64,000 bases of DNA, from the NCBI RefSeq assembly GCF_040760075.1, contig NZ_CP142884.1:1550001-1614000 (forward strand), given 5' to 3'. Source of the stretch: Sphingobacterium sp. R2 (lineage in GTDB: Bacteria; Bacteroidota; Bacteroidia; Sphingobacteriales; Sphingobacteriaceae). Shown here in pieces: positions 17,916-27,409 of the stretch. The notes under the pieces are model-generated. The model ran no database searches. It had not been told where the DNA came from and was given only the letters and a program-made list of their open reading frames with translations. A program made the position numbers and the translations under genes. The first letter of the stretch is position 1; every line of letters starts with the position of its first letter.

Positions 17916-19793
17916 TTATTGTGCTCGTACACAGCGGACGTTGAATCCCTGTAATTTGTTTAGCGAGGCAATCTCTCTTTTGGTTAATGAAAGCAATTGC
18001 GTTGAAGAATGTTGCCAAGGTAGATCAGGGGTGACACTATCAAAGTAAGACACGGTAGCTCTTTGTGATAAAGCGAGTCCTGCTGTCCCATTTTCGGCTG
18101 ACGTTTGATAATACATAAATACATATACCTCTCTATTATCACTTCCTGTTGACGTAGCCTTAACCATATGATTTAATGTCATTCTTGAACTTGAAAGTCC
18201 GCCGTTTAGATTTCTGTAACCATTAAACATCAGCATAAAATGATCCGAATAATCGTTAAACTTACCATAAGATGCTGGTTGTGGTTCATCTAGCGGCCAC
18301 ATTCGATTAACACCGCTATAACCATATATTGCATTGATACGATCTTGTCTGGTGTTTGGCCATTGATAAAGGGACGCTTCGCGATTTACAAGTGTTGTCA
18401 TTTCATTCAAATTTGGCATTCGCCATAGTCCAGCAGGATAAACCAATGCACAAGGGTCACCAGAACCTGGTGTTCCAGTTGGCGTTAACGACATCCAATT
18501 CCAATAGCCATTTTTCTCTGTATCCATTGAATTACTATTAAGTATCCAATGATAAGAACCGGCATCTGGCCTGAACTTATAGCGGTCTAATGCTCCAGAT
18601 CGGGAATCGTAATACAGATCTGCCCGTGCCCAGGAAATTCCAGCAACCCGAAGAGGAGATTCTATCATACGGGCTGCAATGCGATATTGATCTCCTGCTA
18701 ATGGCGCGAAACTCGCATTGCTAAAGGATAGATAGGTATTATTGTCCCCATAAGTTCTTGTTTTTACATTGGTATTGGATGGTTGAATGTGTACATAGGG
18801 ATCCATCGCAATTTGAAAAATGGGCTTTAAGGTTAAACTGTTAGCCGCAATTGTTGTACCTGCAGGAATCACTGTATAAACAGATAGTGTTTTTACAAAG
18901 TTGTCCGTAGCAGTATTTTTATTAGTGATATGACTTACATTGGCTGTTGGAGTAACTGCGGTATGGCCAGACCATGTTCCGGTTAAGATGTTGAAATTTG
19001 CAGAGCGTATTAAGCTAGTAAAGTTCGCTCCAGTGCCTGTTCCTATGTCTAGTGATTCAAAATTGGTGATTCCACCAAATATCCCTCTCGAATCGATATC
19101 TACATCCAATCGGGTCGTTTTACGTTGAAACGTGATGTTTAAGTAATTTTCTCCAACATTAGCAGTAATAACACCAGAAGCATATATCACATCCTTATTG
19201 GCCAGCGCGGCTGCTGAAATGGTATTGTTGCTGATTGTTGGAAGGGTAGCTTCATTAATCGATACTGCGACCCATTGGTAGGTCTTTCCGCCATCGACTT
19301 GAATATTGGGATTAGTACCCGACACAGCTTCGACATCTTTTATTAATGTTGTACTTGATTGATCATAAACCATCAAACGATATTTAATTCCACTTGGCAT
19401 TAACGTTAAAGCAGCTTTCGGAGCAATCGCAGTTTTATTTAGTGTATCCACAGCATTCCTAACTACAGTTTTTTTTGCGGACATTCCTTGTGTCTTTATG
19501 ACTTCCATGCTAACCAGTGCATCTACAGTTGGCGTAGTCACCAATTTTTCTTTTCCGAGTGCAAAAGGATGTGATAACTCCTTTTCATTCGTTTTACCTG
19601 TGGGCATTTCTAGTTTTGCAACTGCTACAGTGCCCTCATCAATTCCTTTTATTTGGAATATGAGTTTTGTTTCTCCATTTTCGGAAACCTCTGCTTGATC
19701 ACGTTTTGAACAAGACGCTAACATTCCAGAACAAATGCCTAAGACTATCAAAGGCCATATTAATTTCGTTGTTTTTTTTATTGTTGAATTCAT
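17916..19793 (-). CDS. fimbrillin-like / FISUMP-type lipoprotein A
   Basis: A 625-residue secreted lipoprotein with signal and lipobox (LIVLGICSGMLASC). The N-terminal half resembles fimbrillin-family (Mfa-like) beta domains (YQWVAVSINEATLPTISNNT, KDVIYASGVITANVGENYLN, ITFQRKTTRLDVDIDSRGIF). The C-terminal part has PCALVYPAGLWRMPNLNEMT and ends GFNVRCVRAQ, resembling Fibrobacter-type paralogous (FISUMP) domains. It is a clear paralogue of the protein at 33424-35376, which shares the same blocks and a NVRCVR end. A 63-residue peptide gene lies 41 nt upstream in the same direction. It probably forms or decorates surface filaments. No usher or minor-fimbrillin gene is adjacent. Confidence 0.78.
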   Translation of the reverse strand: MNSTIKKTTKLIWPLIVLGICSGMLASCSKRDQAEVSENGETKLIFQIKGIDEGTVAVAKLEMPTGKTNEKELSHPFALGKEKLVTTPTVDALVSMEVIKTQGMSAKKTVVRNAVDTLNKTAIAPKAALTLMPSGIKYRLMVYDQSSTTLIKDVEAVSGTNPNIQVDGGKTYQWVAVSINEATLPTISNNTISAAALANKDVIYASGVITANVGENYLNITFQRKTTRLDVDIDSRGIFGGITNFESLDIGTGTGANFTSLIRSANFNILTGTWSGHTAVTPTANVSHITNKNTATDNFVKTLSVYTVIPAGTTIAANSLTLKPIFQIAMDPYVHIQPSNTNVKTRTYGDNNTYLSFSNASFAPLAGDQYRIAARMIESPLRVAGISWARADLYYDSRSGALDRYKFRPDAGSYHWILNSNSMDTEKNGYWNWMSLTPTGTPGSGDPCALVYPAGLWRMPNLNEMTTLVNREASLYQWPNTRQDRINAIYGYSGVNRMWPLDEPQPASYGKFNDYSDHFMLMFNGYRNLNGGLSSSRMTLNHMVKATSTGSDNREVYVFMYYQTSAENGTAGLALSQRATVSYFDSVTPDLPWQHSSTQLLSLTKREIASLNKLQGFNVRCVRAQ

Positions 19794-19834
19794 TGTATAC
19801 TTTTCAATCTATTTTATAAAAATGTCGAGTAATT

Positions 19835-20026
19835 TTACATATCGAAATCTTTACTACCAGAGACGCCCTTGTCATTCCAGTCTTGGGTGACGGGCTGATC
19901 TGGGTGATAGATATCGCCCGGCCTAAGTATAGCTGAGCTTTTCGCGATCCCCTGTTCCATCGCTATTGTCAGTAAAGTGATTTTTGGAGGTGCATAGGTT
20001 GTCCTCAGTCTTTTTGTTTCTTCCAT
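19835..20026 (-). CDS. short peptide with Y-x-P-P-x-I head and EQGIA motif, upstream of fimbrillin-like gene
   Basis: A 63-residue ORF (MEETKRLRTTYAPPKITLL, then AMEQGIAKSSAILRPG) with no signal peptide, cysteine or membrane segment, and an acidic, Asp-rich tail. It matches the peptide at 35420-35587 in three blocks: Y-x-x-P-x-I, E-Q-G-I-A-x-x-S and P-G. The spacing to the downstream lipoprotein gene is nearly the same (41 nt here, 43 nt there). Conservation of both sequence and position at two loci supports a real gene. Function is unknown. Confidence 0.75.
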   Translation of the reverse strand: MEETKRLRTTYAPPKITLLTIAMEQGIAKSSAILRPGDIYHPDQPVTQDWNDKGVSGSKDFDM

Positions 20027-20680
20027 TTTTACGATTTTAATTGCTTGTTTAGTAATGCTATCTATTCAATCATTATCACTCGAAGTTTACCACGCTAATG
20101 ATTAAAAAATATATTATTTAATTCATTTCAAAGTTGATTAAAAGAGGTATGCTGATCAATATGGCGACCCCATAAGGAACTTTTCATTTTTAGAAAAAAA
20201 ATGATTGAGCAACAGTGCTAAATCGTGAAACTGGTTTGTGTACTTAGGAAGACCGATTATTTTATTAAGAGACTAGTTTTTTTTTTGGACATTTTCCTTT
20301 ATAAGACATCTTATTTCTATCAATGGAAATTGGTTTTACTAAAGAGCAACGATCACACCGGAACGATGTAGCTTGTCCACTACAGAAAGTAAAGAATAAC
20401 AGGCAGTAAAATTATTTTTTTGCTTATGTACATGAATTGGTGAAGCACTGTGTTGATATATACTGCTGTACAGTCTATTTAATCATCGCTGCAAGCCAAT
20501 TTTGTTTTTGCGTGGATGACTGTATTTCGTACTGGGGGCGTTGGTAAGAAGTCTGTTGGACTTGAGATTAAACTGCTTGTAGATAACGGGGTAGTAATTA
20601 GGTCTCCAGATGGGCAAGAGCCCAAAAAAGAGGGCTAGGATGGTATAAATCTTGGCTTGCTGTTTAAATTAGTATAAAGT
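20027..20680. other. about 650 bp with no recognised gene between gldM and the peptide gene
   Basis: The region is AT-rich. A near-consensus minus-strand promoter for the peptide gene can be read: CAAAGTTG at 20129-20136 (-7 as CAACTTTG) with CAA at 20157-20159 (TTG on the minus strand), 20 nt apart. A 40-codon plus-strand ORF at 20516-20638 has no recognisable relatives. In Flavobacterium, gldN would follow gldM here; no trace of it is visible. Confidence 0.4.
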
Positions 20681-20708
20681 AAAGCCCAGTTCAATAAAGC
20701 TGGGCTTT
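20681..20708 (-). terminator. rho-independent terminator after gldM
   Basis: AAAGCCCAG at 20681-20689 pairs with CTGGGCTTT at 20700-20708. On the minus strand the stem is followed by a T-rich run. It sits 20 nt beyond the gldM stop, so the gldL-gldM transcript ends here. Confidence 0.7.
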
Positions 20709-20728
20709 AGCTTCGTTGTATGGTTCTA

Positions 20729-22264
20729 TTAATTTGCCGTTAAAGCGACAGCATTGAGCTGGCGGGATGTTCCGTCAGGACCTACTGCAACGATATTGTC
20801 GAAGATTACGCGGGTGCCCGGTACAATTCCATTTAGTGCCGAAGACATGCTCGAACTCAGCTGCCCTCCGGATGTCGATAATACGATGGCATCAGCCCGT
20901 GGCTTGGCAATGATCATCGTAAACTTGGTTACCCTGAAGGTAGCGTCGAAGTCAAAGTTATCTAATTTCGCGAAAAGTGCATTTTGTGCTTTAAGTGCCA
21001 CGGTAGCCATAGAGCCACCTGTTTTGCCCGCAAATTTGGCAATAGGGTCTGGGATGCGTTTCACACGGAATTCGGTCGAACTCAATGTTTGTGTTTTTCC
21101 AGGTGCTACCTCGGCAGAAACGGAAATATGTGCTGTTCCCGGAGAGCTTACCTTCACATTGTATTTGCCGCCACCGGCACTTGAAATGCTGCCTCCGCTC
21201 ATGCTGACACGGATTTTATCGGCTGGCGTTCCTGGGGCTGATACCGAAATAGGATTATTTACACCGATATAGAGTACATTCATCTTGTCGGGTGAGACGA
21301 CGGCCGACGGGCGTGCTACTTGATAGGTCTGTACAGGGGTGCGATATTCCTTATATGATCCGTCGGTCTGTTTGACTTTGATCACGCCGGTCCAGGTATA
21401 GATTCCTTCACGGCTGGTATTGACTGCATATACCCCTTTTCCATCAACTACTTGAAGTGCTGATCCATTGACCGAGATTGCGGGTTGAGATTTGGAATCG
21501 GATGCTGTCAGAAATACTTCTGCTTTGTAGGGCTGGCCCTGTACTAAGTAGGATGTTGGGGCAACAGCAACTGCTGCAAATTTATCTAGATTGACCACCG
21601 CCTGATCCATTTTGCCCAAGATAAGTTTAACTACATCAGATTCTGCATTCTGCGCGTCTGTTTGTATTTTCGTTAAAATGGTCATCGCAGCGGTTAAAGG
21701 GGTGCCGCTACCGAAATTGATTTCCTCCCATGATTTTTTGCCATTAACGGCTTTTTCTGGATCTTTTGCCTCCAAGGAAAATGATACCATCTTTTGTTCT
21801 TCAGGTGTGAGCAGGGCGAGCAATTTTGTGCGCGTAGCATTGATTTTGTCTTTTAATACGGTGCCTTTTTTCTCATTGATCATAAGATTTGGAGAGATGT
21901 CTTCGTTTTCACGCTGGGCTAGATCGCCTTTTTCTTCGTCATATCCACCGCCCTGTTTGACAAATTCTTCTTTTAGAGAGGCTATATACTGGTTGAGTTC
22001 GCCGATAATTGCCTGAGCTTTTTTTGCCTTGTCATAGATGGGCTTCGCACGTGCAGGCTCTTCTTTCAGCTTGGTATTTTCAAATGCAGTGAACAGCTGC
22101 TGTACTGCTGTGCTGACATTCGATTTGGATGTTTCGAGACTGTTGTTGATATTTTTGAATGCATCCAAGATGGAGTCCGGTACATTGAGCGCCAATAAGG
22201 CGAGCAAGACCAGATAGAGGATGCCTATCATCCTTTGTCTTGGAGTTTCTCTTCCTAATGCCAT
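20729..22264 (-). CDS. gldM: GldM, gliding motility / type IX secretion motor subunit
   Basis: A 511-residue protein, about the family length. It starts MALGRETPRQRMIGILYLVL: Arg9 sits just before a single membrane helix (about residues 11-28), as in Flavobacterium GldM, where Arg9 pairs with GldL Glu49 in the proton-driven motor. A long periplasmic part of helical and Ig-like domains follows (SLETSKSNVSTAVQQLF, VYAVNTSREGIYTWTG, SVSAPGTPADKIRVSMSGG). GldM turns within the inner membrane with GldL and transmits force to the GldK/GldN ring. It lies 30 nt after gldL. gldN does not follow. Confidence 0.93.
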   Translation of the reverse strand: MALGRETPRQRMIGILYLVLLALLALNVPDSILDAFKNINNSLETSKSNVSTAVQQLFTAFENTKLKEEPARAKPIYDKAKKAQAIIGELNQYIASLKEEFVKQGGGYDEEKGDLAQRENEDISPNLMINEKKGTVLKDKINATRTKLLALLTPEEQKMVSFSLEAKDPEKAVNGKKSWEEINFGSGTPLTAAMTILTKIQTDAQNAESDVVKLILGKMDQAVVNLDKFAAVAVAPTSYLVQGQPYKAEVFLTASDSKSQPAISVNGSALQVVDGKGVYAVNTSREGIYTWTGVIKVKQTDGSYKEYRTPVQTYQVARPSAVVSPDKMNVLYIGVNNPISVSAPGTPADKIRVSMSGGSISSAGGGKYNVKVSSPGTAHISVSAEVAPGKTQTLSSTEFRVKRIPDPIAKFAGKTGGSMATVALKAQNALFAKLDNFDFDATFRVTKFTMIIAKPRADAIVLSTSGGQLSSSMSSALNGIVPGTRVIFDNIVAVGPDGTSRQLNAVALTAN

Positions 22265-22294
22265 TGTTTTTGATTTAAGTAATACATGAATTAA

Positions 22295-23107
22295 TTACAC
22301 ACGCGGCTGATTCATCGCGCTCAGCATATTGCCGTATATGGCGTTCAAGGCATTCAGGTTTTTAGCAAGCTTGCCCACTTCATCTTTAAATGCTTTGGAA
22401 TCATCCAGCGATTCGTTGAAGTTTTGCATGGTAAAGCTCAGATTCTCATAAAACTTGTTCATCGATTGTAAATGGGATGCCGAATCGCGCAATTCGCGTT
22501 CGTACATCTCATTCAGCTGGCTTAGATTTGTTGTCAAACTCTTTACCTGCTGGTGGTAGTTGGACGTATCGCCTGAAGTATTTGACATCGCGACAAGGTT
22601 TTCGGAGGCTTTTTCGAAGGCGATGCTCAGGTTGTCAAACTTGGAAGTCGCTGTTCGCAGCTTATTGGTGAATTCTTCTGTTGCTAATGAGACATCGGAA
22701 AGCTTATTTATGGCAGATACCTTTTCACTAAAGTCACGTAGGCCTCGGCCTAGATTTTCGATGCTTGCTGGTTCGATATTGGCATCGGCAAACATTTTGT
22801 CTAAAGCTGCAGTTGCTGAGGGGCCGGCCGGCTGGGCGACAACAGTTTTCGCTCTTTGTGGCAGTTCACCATTAAATTTTTCGTCCAATTCAGGATAGAC
22901 ACGGGTCCAGTCTGGTTCCGGTGGCGGCGGATTGAACCCCATTAAAAAGAAAAGGAAGGCTTCTACCCCTAAACCGATTCCGATCATATAATTGGCTGTG
23001 GTGCCGCCGATATGTAGAATTTTAAATAGTACCCCGATGATGACGATACTCGCTCCCCAGGATATGGCCACATTCAGCCATCTAGAATTGTCTTTTTTCT
23101 TGCTCAT
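22295..23107 (-). CDS. gldL: GldL, gliding motility / type IX secretion motor stator-like subunit
   Basis: A 270-residue protein with two N-terminal membrane helices (WLNVAISWGASIVIIGVLF and NYMIGIGLGVEAFLFFLMG). The conserved acidic residue of the second helix is at position 49 (VEAFLFF), matching the essential Glu49 of Flavobacterium GldL. The cytoplasmic C-terminal part is rich in coiled coil (QLNEMYERELRDSASHLQSM, FNESLDDSKAFKDEVGKLAK) and longer than the roughly 215-residue Flavobacterium protein. It is the first gene of a two-gene unit with gldM. No gldK precedes it. Confidence 0.93.
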   Translation of the reverse strand: MSKKKDNSRWLNVAISWGASIVIIGVLFKILHIGGTTANYMIGIGLGVEAFLFFLMGFNPPPPEPDWTRVYPELDEKFNGELPQRAKTVVAQPAGPSATAALDKMFADANIEPASIENLGRGLRDFSEKVSAINKLSDVSLATEEFTNKLRTATSKFDNLSIAFEKASENLVAMSNTSGDTSNYHQQVKSLTTNLSQLNEMYERELRDSASHLQSMNKFYENLSFTMQNFNESLDDSKAFKDEVGKLAKNLNALNAIYGNMLSAMNQPRV

Positions 23108-23907
23108 TGTTATCTCTATGTTTTGGTTTAATTTTTCTTGGAAAGTTTATTGTGCTAGTTTATTTCCATCATCAATAAACGGTATCTGTGTTTTCTATAG
23201 TAGATCGCATGCTGATGTACATATTTTGTTAGTTGCCTTGCAATAGGCTGTTTAGGCTCAAAAAACATACCAAAAGGTTATTAACAATGGTCATGTTTTT
23301 GGATAGCTGAGAATTTAGATATGATGGTGGGATTGTTAATCATATTATTGGACTGTGTATCATACCAATTGGGTTTTCTCTCTAAATCTAATTTTGTGTT
23401 GTATGGTATGAGCGTAAAATATGGGAAAAACAAAAAAGGTTTTCAATCGGGGAGATGAAAACCTTTAAATAACCAATTATAAACCTATTAAGGTGTTGTA
23501 AATATAGCTTTTTTTGTTTTTATTTTAAAATTTTTAAGAATTTTTTGTTTCTTTTTGATATTTATAATGTTTTTAATGCTTTTAAAAACGATTTATACCA
23601 AACAAATATGATTTTTTATTGAATTTTTATGGATTTTTTCATGATTTTATTAGATTATCCTAGTTTTTTTCTGTTTTAAAAAGTATTTTTTAATTTTTTT
23701 GATTTTTTTTGTCATTTTTTTTTGTTTTTATAATCGTTTAATAGTACGATTCCTATGCAAAGATCGATTTTAAAATACGGTTTGTGGCAATATGGAAATG
23801 TATTCTAACTCATGTTTCCTTCTATCTTTATGAAAATAATGCAAACGTTAGCCGTTCTTAACAGTTATTCTTTTATAGGAACAAAACGTAAACACAGATA
23901 AGAAAGC
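23108..23907. other. 800-bp divergent, very AT-rich intergenic region
   Basis: No protein gene is seen between gldL (minus) and the MscS gene (plus). The stretch from about 23510 to 23740 is dominated by T runs. It contains a short hairpin-terminated unit on the minus strand (separate entry) and must hold the promoters of both flanking genes, though no full consensus was found. Confidence 0.5.
23435..23510 (-). ncRNA. candidate small RNA ending in an intrinsic terminator
   Basis: AAAGGTTTTC at 23435-23444 and GAAAACCTTT at 23457-23466 form a perfect 10-bp stem. On the minus strand it is followed by TTTTTTG, a good intrinsic terminator. No minus-strand gene lies upstream for 5 kb, so the terminator would have to serve a local transcript. 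TATATTTA at 23499-23506 (minus) is a near match to the -7 box and would give an RNA of about 60 nt. No -33 box was seen. Confidence 0.3.
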
Positions 23908-24981
23908 ATGATGAACGAAACATTAATCCAACTTTCACAGCAATGGCCTTCATGGCTATGGAATATTGCATTAATTCTAATTTCATTTTTGGTCGGTTTT
24001 TTGATTAAGCTGATTTTTATACCGCTTTTGCGAAGGCAAGCGATTCAGCAGGAGTCTTACAGTGTATTCCGTTCCTTTGTCAAACGATTTAACCGTATTC
24101 TGAGTGTTTTTATACCTCTGATTTTATTTAACAGTTTGCTGCCGTTTGCTCAATTTAACGAAAGGACGCTACGTGTTGTTAGCAAGACTAATGAACTTTT
24201 ACTGGTCAGTTTCTTTGCACTAGTATTGATACAAGGGATCAAGGTTTTTGAAGATTATCTTTACCATCGTTTTGATATCAACAAGGAGAATAATTTGCGT
24301 GAAAGGAAGATCAGAACTCAGATCGTCTTTATCCGAAAGGTGGTTGTTACGCTGATTATTGTGATTTCTTTGGCAATTATTCTGCTAAGTTTTGATAGTA
24401 TGCAAAAGATTGGCGCGGGTTTGTTGACAGGCGTAGGTGTGGGCGGTATCATTATTGGGTTTGCAGCACAGAAGTCGCTCGGGAATTTGCTCGCAGGCTT
24501 TCAGATCGCTTTTACGCAGCCCATTCGCATGGATGATGTATTGGTGGTTGAAGGAGAGTGGGGGCGTGTTGAAGAAATTAACCTGACCTATGTGGTTGTG
24601 AATATATGGGATAAGCGCCGCTTGGTATTGCCCATTACTTATTTCATTGAGAAGCCTTTTCAGAACTGGACGCGGACTACTTCTGAAATATTGGGAACAG
24701 TATTTATCTATACAGATTTTACGGTACCTGTACAGCTCTTACGTGAGAAATTTACCACACTACTTTCCGGGCATCCGCTTTGGGATGGTCAGGTCAATGT
24801 GCTTCAGGTGACTGATCTTAAAGAGCGTACCATGGAAATTCGGTGTCTGATGAGCTGCCGCAATTCGGGTCAGGCTTTTGACCTCCGCTGTTATATCCGA
24901 GAGGAAATGATTGCATATATCCATACAAATTTCCCGCACGCGTTATCTAAAACGAGGGTAGACTATGAGGAGAAGGTGTAA
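23908..24981 (+). CDS. MscS-family mechanosensitive channel
   Basis: A 357-residue protein with four or five predicted membrane helices (LWNIALILISFLVGFLIKL; KVVVTLIIVISLAIILLSF). The pore helix and its exit read IGAGLLTGVGVGGIIIGFAA followed by QKSLGNLLAGFQIAFTQPIR. The cytoplasmic beta domain follows (MDDVLVVEGEWGRVEEINLT, WDKRRLVLPITYFIEKPFQN). These are hallmark MscS features. The channel releases solutes on hypo-osmotic shock. Start codons at 23908 and 23911 are adjacent. It is probably its own transcription unit. Confidence 0.92.
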   Translation: MMNETLIQLSQQWPSWLWNIALILISFLVGFLIKLIFIPLLRRQAIQQESYSVFRSFVKRFNRILSVFIPLILFNSLLPFAQFNERTLRVVSKTNELLLVSFFALVLIQGIKVFEDYLYHRFDINKENNLRERKIRTQIVFIRKVVVTLIIVISLAIILLSFDSMQKIGAGLLTGVGVGGIIIGFAAQKSLGNLLAGFQIAFTQPIRMDDVLVVEGEWGRVEEINLTYVVVNIWDKRRLVLPITYFIEKPFQNWTRTTSEILGTVFIYTDFTVPVQLLREKFTTLLSGHPLWDGQVNVLQVTDLKERTMEIRCLMSCRNSGQAFDLRCYIREEMIAYIHTNFPHALSKTRVDYEEKV

Positions 24982-25040
24982 AACGATTTTTAACGGTCTA
25001 AAACCAATCGAATACAATCATTTGATGAAATCTGTATAAT

Positions 25041-26159
25041 TTGTTTAAGTTTGTTGAAAATGTTAGCCCTAGCGATATGCTGATTTTCTATATTTTAGTC
25101 TCGAGTATATTGATTATACTGAGTGTATTACCCTTTGTCCAAAGCCAACACTGGGTCTTTCGGGTAGCTGAGTTCGTCAAATTGCAGTTATTGGTCTTTC
25201 AGGTGCCCACCGTTACGCTGGGTTTTTATTTGGTAGGCGATGATCCTTGGATTTGGTGGCTTCAGGGTATACAGTTCACTATGATTGTATACCATAGCTA
25301 TATATTGATTCGCTATACCAAATTTTGGCGCAGAGAAACGTATCAAAAGGGTGATGGTGCATCAGATAGCATTAAGGTAATCTCTTGTAATATACTGCAA
25401 TTCAATACAGCGTATAATCGCTTTATCGAGCTGATTCAGAAAGAGAGACCTCATATTTTTTTGACCATGGAAAGTGATGCTGGATGGGAAAGAGCCTTGC
25501 GTGTATTGGAAAAGGATTACGCTAATTATGAGAAGGTAACATTAGACAATACCTATGGCATGCATTTTTATACTAATCTGAAAATCAATAAAAGTGAGGT
25601 ACATTATTTTGTAGCTGATGATATTCCGAGTATCGAGGCCGAACTGGAAACTCCTGATGGGCATCGGTTTGTTTTTTTTGCTGTTCATCCACCGCCACCA
25701 AGTCCAACAGAAGAAGAAAATAGCAAAGAGCGTGATGGCGATCTGCTCAGTGTCGCAAAGCGCGTAACTGATTATAAAGTGCCCGTCGTTGTTACTGGAG
25801 ATTTTAATAACGTGGCTTGGGCAAAGTCTTCGCTCCTATTTAAAAAAACAAGTAAATTAATCGACGCCCGTATCGGCAGGGGTATACTATCGACCTTCCA
25901 TGCGAATTATTGGTTTTTCAGAGTGCCGTTGGATCTTTTATTCCATAGCCCAACGGTGTTTATTGATAAACTGTTTACGTATCCGTCTATAGGCTCTGAT
26001 CATTTTCCAATAGGTTGTACATTCTTTATTGACCACTACTCAGAAGAGCAGGCTGAGGCGATCGAACATTTGGAAATGGGGGACATGTCTGATGTGAATG
26101 AAATGATTGCTGCTGGTAAGCTTGAGGAAAGCGATAATCGAAATTCTGATAAGGAATAA
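25041..26159 (+). CDS. membrane-anchored endonuclease/exonuclease/phosphatase (EEP) family protein
   Basis: About 372 residues from the TTG at 25041; ATG 25077 is the alternative and would trim 12 residues from the N-terminus. Three hydrophobic helices fill the first 100 residues. The EEP domain follows with its metal-site motifs: SCNILQFN, FLTMESDAGW (Glu), FFAVHPPPP (His), VTGDFNNVAW (Asp/Asn) and IGSDHFPIG (Asp-His). The family hydrolyses phosphodiesters in nucleic acids, phospholipids or phosphoproteins, so the substrate cannot be named. A second protein of the same design is at 59794-60852 in the exopolysaccharide locus. Confidence 0.8.
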   Translation: MFKFVENVSPSDMLIFYILVSSILIILSVLPFVQSQHWVFRVAEFVKLQLLVFQVPTVTLGFYLVGDDPWIWWLQGIQFTMIVYHSYILIRYTKFWRRETYQKGDGASDSIKVISCNILQFNTAYNRFIELIQKERPHIFLTMESDAGWERALRVLEKDYANYEKVTLDNTYGMHFYTNLKINKSEVHYFVADDIPSIEAELETPDGHRFVFFAVHPPPPSPTEEENSKERDGDLLSVAKRVTDYKVPVVVTGDFNNVAWAKSSLLFKKTSKLIDARIGRGILSTFHANYWFFRVPLDLLFHSPTVFIDKLFTYPSIGSDHFPIGCTFFIDHYSEEQAEAIEHLEMGDMSDVNEMIAAGKLEESDNRNSDKE

Positions 26160-26266
26160 TCAAAGCAGAAATTTGGGACGAGGTTTCTTATAATGAAAAA
26201 AAAAGAAGGAAATTTGCCTGAAAATGTTTAATTTACGGTAATAATCAAGACAACCGAATCCAATTC

Positions 26267-27409
26267 ATGGAAAGAGAACATTCTCACCCTTCGACTTTAG
26301 GTTATTTGACGTCAGAACAGCTCTTGTCGAATACTATTGATTTTTTACGTTTTCCGCTGATTGTTGGAGTGGTTTTTATTCATACGGATTTTTCAAATAT
26401 TATCATTCAAGGCGCGAGACAGGTTGACATTGGTCAATTTGCTGTTTTTGCACAGGTTTTTTTTCTCTTTTCGAAGCTTGTGTTTGAGGTATGTGTGCCA
26501 CTTTTCTTTTTTATCTCTGGTTTCCTTTTTTTTTATGGTACGGAGTCTTTTTCGTTTTTGGATTATTTTAATAAGTTAAGAAAGCGGATAAATAGTTTGC
26601 TGATTCCATATATTTTTTGGAATTTGTTGGTATTACTTTTTTTCTTTTTTGCACAAACCTTTTTTGGGGAACTATTGTCGGGCTCCAATAAGCCTATAGT
26701 TCAGTACAGTGTCGCCGATTGGCTTTGGTCTTTGTGGGACACTTCCCATGTGCATGGGCAGGCAGCAAAAAATTTACCTATCAATTCGCCATTTTGGTTT
26801 ATTCGTGATCTGATGGTGGTTGTACTGCTATCCCCGATCATTTACTTTGTAATTAGGAAGTTGGGTATATTTGCCGTGCTGATAACTGGGGTAGTGTGGG
26901 TTTTGAATCCCTATTTTTACCTGCCAGGATGGAGCAGTGTATCCTTTTTTTTCTTTTCAGCAGGGGCTTATTTTAGTTTATATAATAAGAACTTTGTGCT
27001 TATCTTCAAGTCCTTTTTACCCTGGCCCTTGATATGTTATATGCTATTGATCGTAGCAGCGTTTTATGGATTTGGAAAGGGTGGGTGGAGCTATTTGTAT
27101 TGTACCAATGTATTGTTGGGTTTGATATCTGCGGTAGCTGTGACGGGCTATTTTATTGAAAAGGGTAGCTGGTGTACAAATCACTTTTTGGTTAGTGCAA
27201 GTTTTTTTATATTTGCTTATCACCGTTTGCCATTGGTATTTATCATCAAATTTTTGTTTAGTTGGGTTAAGCCGCAAACGGATGTTATGCTGCTGTTTAT
27301 ATATTTCGTTTGTCCAGCCTGTGTTATTCTGTTGGGCTTGCTGTTTTTTTGGGTTTTAAGAAGGTTATTGCCCACCTTTACAGCTTTTATATGTGGAGGT
27401 AGATTATGA
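26267..27409 (+). CDS. acyltransferase 3-family integral membrane protein
   Basis: A 380-residue protein with about ten membrane helices. The first carries FLRFPLIVGVVFIHTDFSNI, the typical acyltransferase-3 opening in which a His in helix 1 is catalytic. Further blocks are VCVPLFFFISGFLFFYG and SPFWFIRDLMVVVLLSPIIY. The family O-acylates sugars or lipids using acyl-CoA. Its stop overlaps the start of the downstream protease by four bases (ATGA), so the two are translationally coupled. The acceptor is unknown. Confidence 0.85.
   Translation: MEREHSHPSTLGYLTSEQLLSNTIDFLRFPLIVGVVFIHTDFSNIIIQGARQVDIGQFAVFAQVFFLFSKLVFEVCVPLFFFISGFLFFYGTESFSFLDYFNKLRKRINSLLIPYIFWNLLVLLFFFFAQTFFGELLSGSNKPIVQYSVADWLWSLWDTSHVHGQAAKNLPINSPFWFIRDLMVVVLLSPIIYFVIRKLGIFAVLITGVVWVLNPYFYLPGWSSVSFFFFSAGAYFSLYNKNFVLIFKSFLPWPLICYMLLIVAAFYGFGKGGWSYLYCTNVLLGLISAVAVTGYFIEKGSWCTNHFLVSASFFIFAYHRLPLVFIIKFLFSWVKPQTDVMLLFIYFVCPACVILLGLLFFWVLRRLLPTFTAFICGGRL

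Noticed and set aside
19835..20026. Peptides as bacteriocin or lanthipeptide precursors with a double-glycine leader
   Set aside because: No GG cleavage motif or cysteine, and no modification enzyme or ABC transporter gene is adjacent.
20516..20638. 40-codon plus-strand ORF beginning MTVFRTGGVGKKSVGLEIKL
   Set aside because: No recognisable family, no promoter or start signal of note, and it lies in otherwise degenerate sequence; not called as a gene.
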